Below, piece after piece: positions 45,810 to 54,947 of a stretch of DNA of 64,000 bases (its first letter is position 1; each line of letters starts with the position of its first letter). Below the pieces are notes generated by a model. It was not told the origin of the DNA and made no database searches. It saw only the letters and a program-made list of their open reading frames with translations. Both the position numbers and the translations under genes were made by a program. Source of the DNA: Deltaproteobacteria bacterium (GTDB taxonomy: Bacteria > JADJOY01); contig JADJOY010000020.1 of assembly GCA_016713535.1 (NCBI GenBank), positions 124,001 to 188,000 on the forward strand, given 5' to 3'.

Positions 45810-46469
45810 ATGAAGCGGCTTGCGGTGGCGTTGTTCGTCGTAGCGGGTCTCGGTGCGATCGCGTCGAACGCACGGGCGCAGGCGGCCGACCCCGCCGGCC
45901 AGCCACGCGGTGCGCAGGTCTATGCAGAGCTGTGCCAGAGCTGTCACGGTCGCTACGGTCGTGGTGACGGGCCGCTCGCCTCCAACCTCAAGGCCCCCCT
46001 CGTCGATTTCACCAACTCGGCGTGGCTCGGTGGGCGCAGCGACGAGGTGATCGCCAAGGGCTTGGGCACCGCCTCCCACGGTCCGATGACGATCGCCAGC
46101 GCGCTCAAGCCCGAGGCGCTCCAGGATTCGATCGCATACATCCGTGCGCTCTCGATCCCCGGCAAGCACGTGAGCGTGCTCGCGGGACGCGACATCTACC
46201 TGGCGTCGTGCCAGGGCTGCCACGGCGCGAAGGGTGACGGGCAGGGGCCGGTGGCGACGTACCTCACTGACCCGAAGCCGCGCGACTTCACGGCGTCGAA
46301 GTTCGTGATCGACGGCCGCGAGGAAGAGCTCGAGAAGTTCATCTCGCTGGGCGCCGCTGCGGCGATGCACGGGTCGATCTACATGCCCGAGTGGGCTTCC
46401 CGCCTCAGTCCTCAGCAGATCAAGGACACCGTCGAGTACCTCAAGATCTTCAAGCAGGCGAAGCCCTGA
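45810..46469 (+). CDS. Diheme cytochrome c, periplasmic
   Basis: This 219-residue exported protein has a signal peptide (MKRLAVALFVVAGLGAIASN, cleaved after ARAQA). It carries two class I-type heme domains: CQSCHGRYGRGDGPLA and CQGCHGAKGDGQGPVA. Met ligands are plausible in AMHGSIYMPEWASRL at the C terminus. The two halves are related to each other, indicating internal duplication. It would shuttle electrons in the periplasm next to the multiheme inner-membrane proteins encoded downstream. Confidence 0.93.
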   Translation: MKRLAVALFVVAGLGAIASNARAQAADPAGQPRGAQVYAELCQSCHGRYGRGDGPLASNLKAPLVDFTNSAWLGGRSDEVIAKGLGTASHGPMTIASALKPEALQDSIAYIRALSIPGKHVSVLAGRDIYLASCQGCHGAKGDGQGPVATYLTDPKPRDFTASKFVIDGREEELEKFISLGAAAAMHGSIYMPEWASRLSPQQIKDTVEYLKIFKQAKP

Positions 46470-46827
46470 GCGTTGGACCCGGGGCGCCATCGCGTCGAGC
46501 GAACCGCTTCGTAGCGCTGAACCGTCTCGCGGGCGAACCCTCCCGAGCGATCGCCACATGACCCGCTCGCCATCCCCCGCGCCGTGTGCCGCCCCAGGCG
46601 ACGACCCGACCCTCGCGCCGCCCGCCGTCGCGGGGCGCGCTGACGAGCCGGAACCCGACCCAGCGTACGCACGACGCAGCATCATGGCGGCGCGCCGTCC
46701 GAGCAGGGGCGCACGACGCCCCGCCAGCGCGTGGCCACAGCGCCGTCGCCAGTGACTCGCGACGGCGACGGATGCCTGCGCGAGCTTTCCATTCGTTTCT
46801 CGCAGTGAGCTGATCGAGGACGGACCC
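46470..46827. other. 358-base non-coding gap
   Basis: No conserved protein or strong hairpin was found on either strand between the diheme cytochrome and the 7-heme protein. The sequence before 46828 (GAGGACGGACCC) may serve as ribosome-binding site. A promoter is plausible but not identified. Confidence 0.35.
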
Positions 46828-48357
46828 ATGGCCCCAGATCCGACCCAGAACCCCAACAAGCTTCCCCCGCTGATGCAGAACTGGGTGAGCCTCGTGGGCG
46901 CCGTGCTCTCGACCTGCACTCTCTTCGGTGCGGTGGCGCTGCTCGGCGTCGACTTCATCCGGGGGATGAGCAACCCGTACGAGGGCATCCTCACGTACGT
47001 CATCGCTCCCGGGTTCCTGATGCTCGGCCTGACGATCGTGTTGATCGGGGTGCTGCTCGAGCGACGCCGGCGTCGCCTCGCCAAGCCGGGGGACGTCCCG
47101 CCCTTCCCTCGCATCGACTTCAACATCTCCCGCCATCGCAACACGTTCATCGTCGGGTCCGGTGGCGTGTTCATGCTCTTGGTCCTCTCCGCGATCGGCT
47201 CCTACCGCGCCTACGAATTCACCGAGTCGGTGATGTTCTGCGGCGACACCTGCCACCAGGTGATGAGCCCCGAGAAGACTGCCTACATGGAGTCGCCCCA
47301 CGCACGCGTCACCTGCGTGCAGTGCCACATCGGCCCGGGCGCCGAGTGGTTCGTGAAGTCGAAGATCTCGGGTCTCTACCAGGTGTATTCGGTGCTGACC
47401 AACAAGTACTCCCGGCCGATTCCCGTGCCGGTCGAGAACCTCCGCCCCGCGCAGGAAACGTGCGAACAGTGTCACTGGCCGCGCAAATTCTTCGGTGCGG
47501 TGCTCCGCGAAGGGCACCACTACCTGGCCGACGAGACCAACTCGCCGTGGACGATCCAGATGGCGCTCAAGGTCGGCGGCGGCGATCCGAGCTTCGGCCC
47601 CGCGGGCGGCATCCACTGGCACATGAACATCGAGAACAAGATCGAATACGTCGCCAAGGATCCGCAGCGCCAGGTGATTCCGTGGGTGCGCATCACCGAT
47701 CCCAACGGCAAGGTGCGCGTCTACGAGGCCTCGAGCGGCAAGCTCACCAAGGAGGAGCTCGACAAGGAGGCGCCTCGGGTCATGGACTGCATCGACTGCC
47801 ACAACCGGCCGGCACACCGCTACAACCCGCCGGTCGACGCGGTGAACATGGCGCTCTTCACCGGACGCATCTCGACCAAGATCCCGTTCATCAAGCAGCA
47901 GGCCGTGACCGTGCTGTCGAAGGAATACGTGACGACGGACGAGGCCAAGGCCGCGATCGCGGACGGCCTCGCCGCCTACTACAAGGCCGAGCAGACCGAG
48001 TTCGCGAAGACCAACCGCGGGCTCGTCGAGGCGGCGATCGCCGAGGTGCAGCGCATCTACGGGCAGAACTTCTTCCCGGAGATGAAGGTCAACTGGAAGC
48101 CCTACCCGGACAACATCGGGCACATGAACTTCCCTGGCTGCTTCCGCTGTCACGACGGCGAACACAAGAGCGACGACGGCAGCGTGATCACCAAGGACTG
48201 CAAGGCCTGTCACGTCATCATCGGTCAAGGTCCCCAGCCCACCGAAGCGAACCAATCGCTCGAAGGGCTGGAATTCCAGCACCCGTCCGACATCGGAGAT
48301 CTGTGGATGGACCAGAACTGCTCCGAATGCCACGACGGAACGACAGGCGGGCTATGA
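46828..48357 (+). CDS. Seven-heme membrane cytochrome c, NapC/NirT-related quinol dehydrogenase
   Basis: This 509-residue protein has three N-terminal hydrophobic segments (about 14-40, 48-75 and 105-130). It has seven CxxCH motifs: CGDTCH (CxxxCH-like spacing), CVQCH, CEQCH, CIDCH, CFRCH, CKACH and CSECH. FCGDTCHQVMSPEKTAYMES followed by HARVTCVQCHIGPGAEW is the NapC/NirT signature, which in that family oxidises membrane quinol. The extra hemes past residue 300 are not standard NapC. It would feed electrons from the quinone pool to periplasmic cytochromes. Its stop overlaps the start of the 11-heme protein, so the two are translationally coupled and probably form a complex. Confidence 0.92.
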   Translation: MAPDPTQNPNKLPPLMQNWVSLVGAVLSTCTLFGAVALLGVDFIRGMSNPYEGILTYVIAPGFLMLGLTIVLIGVLLERRRRRLAKPGDVPPFPRIDFNISRHRNTFIVGSGGVFMLLVLSAIGSYRAYEFTESVMFCGDTCHQVMSPEKTAYMESPHARVTCVQCHIGPGAEWFVKSKISGLYQVYSVLTNKYSRPIPVPVENLRPAQETCEQCHWPRKFFGAVLREGHHYLADETNSPWTIQMALKVGGGDPSFGPAGGIHWHMNIENKIEYVAKDPQRQVIPWVRITDPNGKVRVYEASSGKLTKEELDKEAPRVMDCIDCHNRPAHRYNPPVDAVNMALFTGRISTKIPFIKQQAVTVLSKEYVTTDEAKAAIADGLAAYYKAEQTEFAKTNRGLVEAAIAEVQRIYGQNFFPEMKVNWKPYPDNIGHMNFPGCFRCHDGEHKSDDGSVITKDCKACHVIIGQGPQPTEANQSLEGLEFQHPSDIGDLWMDQNCSECHDGTTGGL

Positions 48358-50339
48358 ACGAACCACCAGGTGCCTTCGGGCAGGCGCACACGGATCGAGC
48401 AGACGTGTCCCTGCGTGCTCTCGGCGGCGGCGCCGCCGGGAGACTCGCGCGTCGCAGACGGCGATCCGGGCTCGCCCGGTACCTGGGTGTGTTGCTGCTC
48501 GCGGCGAGCGCCGTGGTGCAGTGGGGTGCCGGCTCGGCGTGGGCCGAAGACGACGAGACACCGTGCGAGACCTGTCACGACGCGGCCCCGTCGGCGCTCG
48601 CGGGCAGCGTCCACGAGGCCTTCGGTTGTATCGATTGCCACCCGGGCGCGGACCACGTCCCTCACGAGAAGGCCGACCTCTCGCCCACCTGCACCGGCTG
48701 TCACGACGACGCGTACACCGACCTCGCGACGAGCGTCCACGCCAACGGAAAGGCCGAGAAGGACATCGTCCCCAAGGACTGCGAGCGCTGCCACGGCACC
48801 GCGCATTCGATCGTGTCGAGCGACGACCCGAAGTCACCGCTCAACCCGGCGAACGTCGCGGACACCTGCGGCAAGTGCCACGGCGAGCACGGCGAGGCGC
48901 ACGACGTGGGCTTCGGACGTGCGCTTCCGATCGCTGCGTACAAGGCGAGTGTCCACGCCAGGGCGGCCGGCGACGGACGCCACGGACCGGTGTGCAGTAG
49001 CTGTCACGGCAGCCACACGATCCTGCCGCCCGAGGATCCCAAGTCCGCCGTGAACGCGCACAACGTCGCGGACACCTGCGGCAAGTGCCACGAGAAGATC
49101 GCAGCCGCGTACAAGGCGAGCATCCACGGCGAGGCGGTCGCCCACGGCGTGCGCGAGGCGCCCACCTGTATCGACTGCCACGGCGAGCACCAGATCGCGG
49201 CACCCGACGAGCTCGGCTCACCCGTGTCGGCGAGCAACGTGCCGAAGATGACGTGTGGCCGCTGCCACGGCGATATCCGCCTCGCGCAGAAGTTCGGCTT
49301 CCCCGCGGACCAGGTGCAGGCCTTCGAGGACAGCTACCACGGTCTGGCGATGCGTACCGGCTCCGCCACCGTGGCGAACTGCGCCTCGTGCCACGGCGTC
49401 CACGAGATCCGGCCGTCCTCGGACCCACTCTCGCTGGTCAACACGGCGAACCTGCCCACCACGTGCGGGAAATGCCATCCCGGCGCCGGCGAGAACTTCG
49501 CCATCACCGCCGTGCACGTGCTGCCGAACAAGGGTGAGCACATCGCCGTCACCTGGATCCGCAAGATCTACGTGGTGATGATCCCGAGCGTCGTCGGGTT
49601 CATGTTCCTGCACAACGCCGCGGACCTGTTCCGCAAGGCGAGGAGCGGGATCTCGCGGAGCAAGCGGAAGGCGCCGCCCGAGGAGCGCCTTTCCATCGGC
49701 TTCCGGATCGCGCATGCGTTCACCGCGGTCAGCTTCCTGGTGCTGGTCTACACGGGCTTCGCGCTCAAGTTCCCCGAGGCCTGGTGGGCGGCACCGCTCT
49801 TGAGCTGGGAGGGCCAGCTCGGCCTGCGCGGCCTCATCCATCGCGTCGCCGGCGCCGTGATGACCGGGGCGCTCGGCCTGCACCTGGTTCACGTCGCGGT
49901 CGACCGCAAGGCGAGAGCCTGCATCCTGCAGATGATTCCAGGCCGAGCGGACGCGCAGGAGCTGACCGAGAAGCTGCGGTGGATGGCCGGTTATCGCAAG
50001 AGCCCCCCGCACAGCCCGACGCTGGGCTACCCGGAGAAGATGGAGTACCTGGCGTTCCTGTGGGGCAGCCTGGTGATGGCGGTGTCCGGGTTCATGCTGT
50101 GGTTCTCGTCGATCACCCTGCAGTACCTGCCCAAGTGGGCGCTCGACGTGGCCACCGCGCTCCACTATTACGAGGCGGTCCTGGCCGCGCTCTCGATCCT
50201 GATCTGGCACTTCTTCGTGATCTTCGACCCGGTCGTGTATCCGATGGACACGGCCTGGCTGACCGGCCGGTCACCCGCCGGACGCGTGCTGGAGCGGATG
50301 CCCGAGGACGACGAGCGAAGGGACGACGAGGACGACTGA
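48354..50339 (+). CDS. Eleven-heme cytochrome c fused to a b-type cytochrome membrane domain (CbcL-like)
   Basis: This 661-residue protein has an N-terminal membrane or signal segment (YLGVLLLAASAVVQWGAGSA) and a periplasmic part to about residue 400. Eleven CxxCH motifs are visible: CETCH, CIDCH, CTGCH, CERCH, CGKCH, CSSCH, CGKCH, CIDCH, CGRCH, CASCH and CGKCH. The C-terminal third has four or five helices with histidines suited to b-heme binding (RIAHAFTAVSFLVLVYTGFA; LIHRVAGAVMTGALGLHLVH; LHYYEAVLAALSILIWHFFV). This fusion resembles Geobacter CbcL, an inner-membrane menaquinol oxidase used for low-potential extracellular acceptors. Function by analogy. Confidence 0.9.
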   Translation: MNEPPGAFGQAHTDRADVSLRALGGGAAGRLARRRRRSGLARYLGVLLLAASAVVQWGAGSAWAEDDETPCETCHDAAPSALAGSVHEAFGCIDCHPGADHVPHEKADLSPTCTGCHDDAYTDLATSVHANGKAEKDIVPKDCERCHGTAHSIVSSDDPKSPLNPANVADTCGKCHGEHGEAHDVGFGRALPIAAYKASVHARAAGDGRHGPVCSSCHGSHTILPPEDPKSAVNAHNVADTCGKCHEKIAAAYKASIHGEAVAHGVREAPTCIDCHGEHQIAAPDELGSPVSASNVPKMTCGRCHGDIRLAQKFGFPADQVQAFEDSYHGLAMRTGSATVANCASCHGVHEIRPSSDPLSLVNTANLPTTCGKCHPGAGENFAITAVHVLPNKGEHIAVTWIRKIYVVMIPSVVGFMFLHNAADLFRKARSGISRSKRKAPPEERLSIGFRIAHAFTAVSFLVLVYTGFALKFPEAWWAAPLLSWEGQLGLRGLIHRVAGAVMTGALGLHLVHVAVDRKARACILQMIPGRADAQELTEKLRWMAGYRKSPPHSPTLGYPEKMEYLAFLWGSLVMAVSGFMLWFSSITLQYLPKWALDVATALHYYEAVLAALSILIWHFFVIFDPVVYPMDTAWLTGRSPAGRVLERMPEDDERRDDEDD

Positions 50340-50421
50340 CGCCACACCGATCGATACGGGGACTCCCCTCCACCGCATGTCGCGGCGGAGGGAAACGGAA
50401 GACAACACCGGAGGAGACGAG

Positions 50422-50746
50422 ATGAAGTTCGGATCGAAGATCGCGGTCACCGCAGTCGCCCTCGCCCTCGTGGCGCCCACGTTCGCCACGGCTGGGGACG
50501 CCGCCGCTGGCAAGGAGACCTACGACAAGAAGTGTGCGAGCTGTCACGGAGCCGACGGCAAGGGTGACGAGAAGATGGCCGGAAGCTGAAGCTCGAGGTC
50601 TCCAAGCTCGACCTGGCGAAGATGAGCGAGAAGAGCGACGCCGACCTGCAGAAGCTCATGAACGAGGGGAAGAAGCCGATGCCTGCCTACGCCGGCAAGC
50701 TCGACGCGGCCGCGATCGACAACGTCCTCGCGGCCTCCTGCTCTAT
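50422..50746 (+). CDS. Small monoheme cytochrome c, frameshifted
   Basis: It starts with GGAGGAGACGAG then ATG. A signal peptide (MKFGSKIAVTAVALALVAPT) precedes GDAAAGKETYDKKCASCHGA with the CASCH heme site and DGKGDEKMAG. Near 50580 a base is missing. The second half (LKLEVSKLDLAKMSEKSDAD, then LMNEGKKPMPAYAGKLDAAA) with the axial Met continues in another frame. The normal end of such proteins (about 100-110 residues) is unclear because the sequence after DNVLA also looks shifted. The end is therefore set at the last family-like residues. Probable periplasmic electron carrier. Confidence 0.75.
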
Positions 50747-51107
50747 CCCGAGCTCGTTGGCACATTTCCATCCCCCGCGGATGTTTCCATCAGCGAACGC
50801 GGAGGTTCTCGTCTCGTTACGAGCCGCATCGCCCGATGCGAGCCCATAACCGAAACGGTAACGCCGGCGGCTCGGGAACGGGCGGTGTCAGCCCGAGGTA
50901 GCCGGCTCGGACCGCAGCCTCGTACCCTTTCGGCCGCAGTTGCGCCTGCGTGGCGACCCGGATCTGGCCCCGTCCCGAGTCCTCGGCGCCCTCGCGCCGG
51001 AAGGTGGAGGTCGCCGGGTACGCGGTTTGCTCGGTCAACGGCCTTTGCTTCCGCAGGTGCGGCGCCGCCCCTCCCGGCGCCGGGAAGCCGTCTCGAAGGG
51101 GTCTCTC

Positions 51108-52652
51108 ATGAACCGTGTTCTCGGTGCGCTCGCGTCCCTGAAGCTGGCCGTCGTGCTGCTGGTCCTGCTGCTGGTCGGCCTGGCAGTGGGACCATCGTCG
51201 AGTCGTCGCGGGGCACCGAGGTCGCCGGGCGTCTGGTGTATTACGCGTGGTGGTTCCTCGCGCTCCAGGGTCTCTTCGCGGTGAACGTGCTGGCGTCGAT
51301 CGTCACGCTCTTCCCGTGGGGCAGCCAGCGCATCGGCTTCCTCACCACCCACGGGGCCATGCTGCTGATCCTCGCCGGTTCCGGAGCCACGTACTTCTTC
51401 AAGATCGAGGGCCGGCTCATGCTCTGGGAGGGCGAGACCGCGGGCGAGATCCTCCGACTACGACGCGAGCGGGAAGCTGCTCGCGCGGACCACCCTGCCC
51501 TTCTCGGTGACGCTCGACGACTTCCGGATCGACCACTACCCGGGGACGATGCGCCCCGCGAACTTCCGCAGCGACATCCGGATCACCGATCCCGGCGCTG
51601 CGCCGGTCGCCGTCGGCATCTGGATGAACCATCCGCTCTCGCACGGTGGCTGGAAGCTCTTCCAGTCGAGCTATCAGCAGGAACGTGGACGGGAAGCGAC
51701 GGTGCTCTCGGTCTCGAAGGACCCGGGACAGCCGGTCGTGTTCGCCGGCTACGTACTCCTCGTGGTCGGCATGTGCATCGTGCTCGGAACCCGCCTCGCT
51801 CAGACCCGCGCTCAGGCAGCTCGGCTCGTGGAGCTGCGGGCACAGCAAGCGAAGCGAGCAGCGAAGGCCGGGGCGGCGGCGCTCGGCCTGCTCGTGCTCT
51901 CCGCCTCCGGCGCGGTCGAGGCGCGAGCGGCCAGCGAGCCCGCCGCGCCGACCCTGGCTCGGCTGCCCGTCCAGCACGACGGCCGCGTCATGCCGCTCGA
52001 CACGCTCGCGCGTGAAGCAGTGTGGAACGTGACCGGAAAGACCAGCTGGAACGGCATGGACCCCGTCGCCACGGCGACGGCCTGGAGCTTCGCGCCCAGC
52101 GTCGCCGCCGGGGCACCGCTCGTGAAGATCGGGAGCCGCGAACTCGCCGTCGCGGCGGGTCTACCGGCGGCGACGACCCACGCCTCCTTTCAGCAGCTCG
52201 TGGGGAGCCGTGAGGTGCTCGCGCTCATCGAGCAAGCTCGGCAGGCGGCCGAGCAGCGCAAGCCGCGGGAGGGCGTGCTGGCCGCGGCCGAGAAGCTCGA
52301 GGACCGGCTGCTGTGGCTGCAGCGCTTCCTCGATCGCTCGGCGATCCTGCCGATCCCCGCGGAGGGTGCCTTCACGGCCCGATGGAGCCCGCCGCCGGCG
52401 ATGACGAGCGACTCCCTCGCGGCGCTCGCGAGCGGGCCCCGTCTCGCGGGCTGGCCCGCGGCCGGCGCGGTGGAGCGCGAGATCACCTACAACCGCGTGC
52501 GACCGCTACAGATCGCGTGGATCGTGATGCTCGCCGCGCTCATCGCCTCGCTGGTGGGCTGGAACCGCGCCGACAAGCGCCTGGACGCACTCGCGTTCGC
52601 CGGCCTCACGGCGGGCTTCGGGATGATCACCTGGGCGATCGCGACGCGCTGA
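51108..52652 (+). CDS. resB: ResB-like cytochrome c maturation protein (system II), frameshifted
   Basis: This is assembled from three frame segments. MNRVLGALASLKLAVVLLVL LLVGLAVG gives the first helix. After a shift near 51184 come TIVESSRGTEVAGRLVYYAW, VLASIVTLFPWGSQRIG and TTHGAMLLILAGSGATYFFK IEGRLMLWEGE, which are typical ResB. After another shift near 51450 come the periplasmic domain (LPFSVTLDDFRIDHYPGTMR; GGWKLFQSSYQQERGREATV) and a C-terminal region (LARLPVQHDGRVMPLDTLAR) ending in two helices. The last part resembles the periplasmic extension of CcsA/CcsBA proteins. ResB and CcsA transfer and attach heme to apocytochromes. They lie next to the many cytochrome genes they would serve. 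Confidence 0.82.
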
Positions 52653-52682
52653 GCGGTCGCCGGGCGGATCCCCGCCTCGAAC

Positions 52683-53663
52683 ATGTTCGAGAGCCTCATG
52701 TTCCTGGCGTGGGGAGTGGGACTCTTCGCGGTGATCGCGTTCGCGTTGCTGCGCAACCGCCTGGTGGTCCTCAACGCCAACGCGATGGCGGCGCTCACGC
52801 TGCTGCTCACCGACCTGCTGCCGATCGACGGCTTCGTCCACCCGGTCGCGCCAGTGCTCGCCGGGACCGCGTGGCTGGCGATCCACGTCCCGATCATCAT
52901 GGTCAGCTACGCGGTGCTCGCGCTCGGCGTGGTGGTCGCGCACATGCAGGTCGGCTACACGATCTTCGCGCCACGCCGGAGCGAGCTGATCCAGCGCATG
53001 AACGACCTCCTCTACTGGTACACGATGATCGGCTCGATCCTGCTCATCGCCGGCATCCTCACCGGTTCGATGTGGGCCGCGTCGTCGTGGGGCCGCTACT
53101 GGGGCTGGGATCCCAAGGAGGTCTGGTCGCTGGTCGCGTTCCTCGCGTACGTCGCGATCCTGCACGCGCGCTGGAACCAGATGCTCGGCCGCTTCGGCGT
53201 GGCGGCGTGGAGCATCGTGGCGTTCCAGACGATCCTGATGACCTACCTGGGCGTGAACTTCGTGCTCGCGACCGGCATGCATTCCTACGGCTTCGGAGAC
53301 TCGCCGGTGGTTGCGTGGATGGTCGCGGTCGCGCTCGCGGAGACCACCTTCGTGCTCGCGGGTTGGTACTCGCACCGGCGCGCGACGGCGGCGGCACGCG
53401 GTGGCACGCAGCCCCTGAGGGTCTCCTCGCGACGAAGCGACGGGCGTCCGCCCGGTCTCGCTTGGCGAGACCGATCCGCGCGGCGCCGGGCGCACCCAGG
53501 GCGGCGCCCGGCGCCCGGCCTACCCGAGCCGCTCCCTTCGGCCCGGCACCGAGCCGGGTCGAAGCGACGCCCGAGCCCTCACCCCTTCTTGGCGGACGCG
53601 CCCTTCGCGGGTGCGGACTTGGCTGGCGCGGGGAGCTTCTTGCCCGGGGTCTCGCGATCGTAG
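52683..53663 (+). CDS. ccsA: CcsA-type heme exporter/ligase (system II cytochrome c biogenesis)
   Basis: This membrane protein has about seven helices. The tryptophan-rich heme-handling motif is WGRYWGWDPKEVWSLVAFLA, flanked by conserved histidines in LAIHVPIIMVSYAVLALG, HARWNQMLGRFGV and ATGMHSYGFG. The family ends near residue 240 (LAGWYSHRRATA). The remaining ~80 residues here are Arg/Pro-rich, run across a GC hairpin (53482-53515) and overlap the convergent cytochrome gene. The true stop may therefore be near 53416, with a base error. It works with the upstream ResB-like protein. Confidence 0.85.
   Translation: MFESLMFLAWGVGLFAVIAFALLRNRLVVLNANAMAALTLLLTDLLPIDGFVHPVAPVLAGTAWLAIHVPIIMVSYAVLALGVVVAHMQVGYTIFAPRRSELIQRMNDLLYWYTMIGSILLIAGILTGSMWAASSWGRYWGWDPKEVWSLVAFLAYVAILHARWNQMLGRFGVAAWSIVAFQTILMTYLGVNFVLATGMHSYGFGDSPVVAWMVAVALAETTFVLAGWYSHRRATAAARGGTQPLRVSSRRSDGRPPGLAWRDRSARRRAHPGRRPAPGLPEPLPSARHRAGSKRRPSPHPFLADAPFAGADLAGAGSFLPGVSRS
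53482..53515. terminator. GC hairpin at the convergent gene junction
   Basis: GGCGCCGGGCGC and GCGCCCGGCGCC form a 12-bp perfect stem with a 10-base loop between ccsA (+) and the multiheme cytochrome gene (-). A bidirectional terminator is plausible. No T-tract is present. Confidence 0.45.
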
Positions 53664-54910
53664 ACCTGCTGCTTGTGGCAACCCGGGGTGCACCCACCGC
53701 CGGTCTCGGTCTTCACGAAGCCGATCGGCAGATTCCACTGGCCGAACGGCACCGTGTCGTTGACGAGCTTCGGATTGTTGCCGGCGTGCACCGCATGGCA
53801 GAACCGGCACGAACGCCCCTTGTCCTTGTGGACGTGGACGTAGTGGAGGTTGCGCTCGCCGTCGCGGAAGTTCGTCGCGAACGAGGTGTCCTCGTATTGC
53901 GCCAGATCCCGCTTGTGGCACTCGAAGCACAGCGCGTATTCGGTGTCCGTGTACGGAACGTAGATGTCGGTCGGGAACTCCTTGACGAGGAGGTTGCGGT
54001 TGGTCGAACCGTGCGGGTCGTGGCAGCCCGCGCACTTCCCCTCGACGATCGGCTCGTGGAAGACCTTGGCATCCTTCGGGAACGCCTTGTCGTGGCAGCT
54101 CAGGCAGAGCTCCTTCTGGGGCTTGAGGAGCTGGTTCTCGTTGTCGCTCGAGTGTGGCGAGTGGCAGGACGCGCAGTTCTTCTCGCTGTTGATCGGCTTG
54201 TGAGGCGTGGTCGCCCTTGACCGTCGCGGCGATGTCGTCGTGACACTCGAAGCAAGCGTCCTTCCCCTCGGCGGACAGGAGCTTCCGGAACTTCGAGCCG
54301 TGCGGGTTGTGACACGACGTGCAGCCCGTCGTGAGCGCGGTGTGCACGAACGGCTTGTCTTCGACGTACTTCATGTCGTCGTGGCAGCCGAAGCAGAGCT
54401 GCTGGTCCTCGGCCTTGGAGGAGGTTCTTGGCATCGGCCTCGTGCGGCTGCTGGCACTCCATACACTCACCCGCGGCGACCGGGCCGTGCGGGTTCTCCG
54501 ACTTGGCCGGTCCTCGTGGCAACCGGCGCACAGCTCCGTCTTCGACTCGAGTAGGAGCTTCTCCTGCTTCGACGCGTGCGGATCGTGACACGAGGTGCAC
54601 ATCCCCTGGTCGACCGGTGTGTGGAGGTTCGCCTTCTCGAACTTGTCGTGGCAGCCGTAGCAGAGCCCCGCTCCTCCTCGATCAGCTTGAAGGTCTTCTT
54701 GCCCTTCTGCGGGTGCTCGGCCTCGACCACCTCGTGACAGCTGTCGCAGGTCTCGGCGATCGCATGCTGGTTGGCGCCGCTCAGCACCGTCGGATGGCAC
54801 TTCTCGGTCACGCACCCGTCCTCGGCGCGAGCCGGTCGAGCGAGGAGCGGGAGCGCGCATGTCACGATCGTGGCCAACCACACGGCCTTCAGTAGCATCC
54901 TCGTCCTCAT
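53579..54910 (-). CDS. Periplasmic multiheme cytochrome c with about 15 heme sites, four frameshifts
   Basis: The segments join into a ~445-residue protein. It starts with a signal peptide (LLKAVWLATIVTCALPLLAR). The sites in order are CVTEKCH, CDSCH, CYGCH, CTSCH, CAGCH, CMECQ, CFGCH, CTSCH, CFECH, CASCH, CLSCH, CAGCH, CFECH, CRFCH and CTPGCH. Repeats such as CTSCHDPHASKQEKLLLESK and CTSCHNPHGSKFRKLL are of the 'doubled CxxCH' type. One site reads CMECQ, which would not give a normal His ligand. Frame breaks fall near 54670, 54505, 54420 and 54210. The C terminus is Lys/Ala/Pro-rich. It is probably the periplasmic bridge between inner-membrane oxidases and the outer-membrane conduit. Confidence 0.8.
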
Positions 54911-54947
54911 GCGCTCCCCTCCTCTGTTCGCACGCGAGCCGCGCCGC

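Noticed and set aside
45333-47174. Long minus-strand open frame over 45.3-47.2 kb
   Set aside because: Arg/Ala-rich shadow of the high-GC plus-strand genes. No recognisable family, and it overlaps two clear cytochrome genes.
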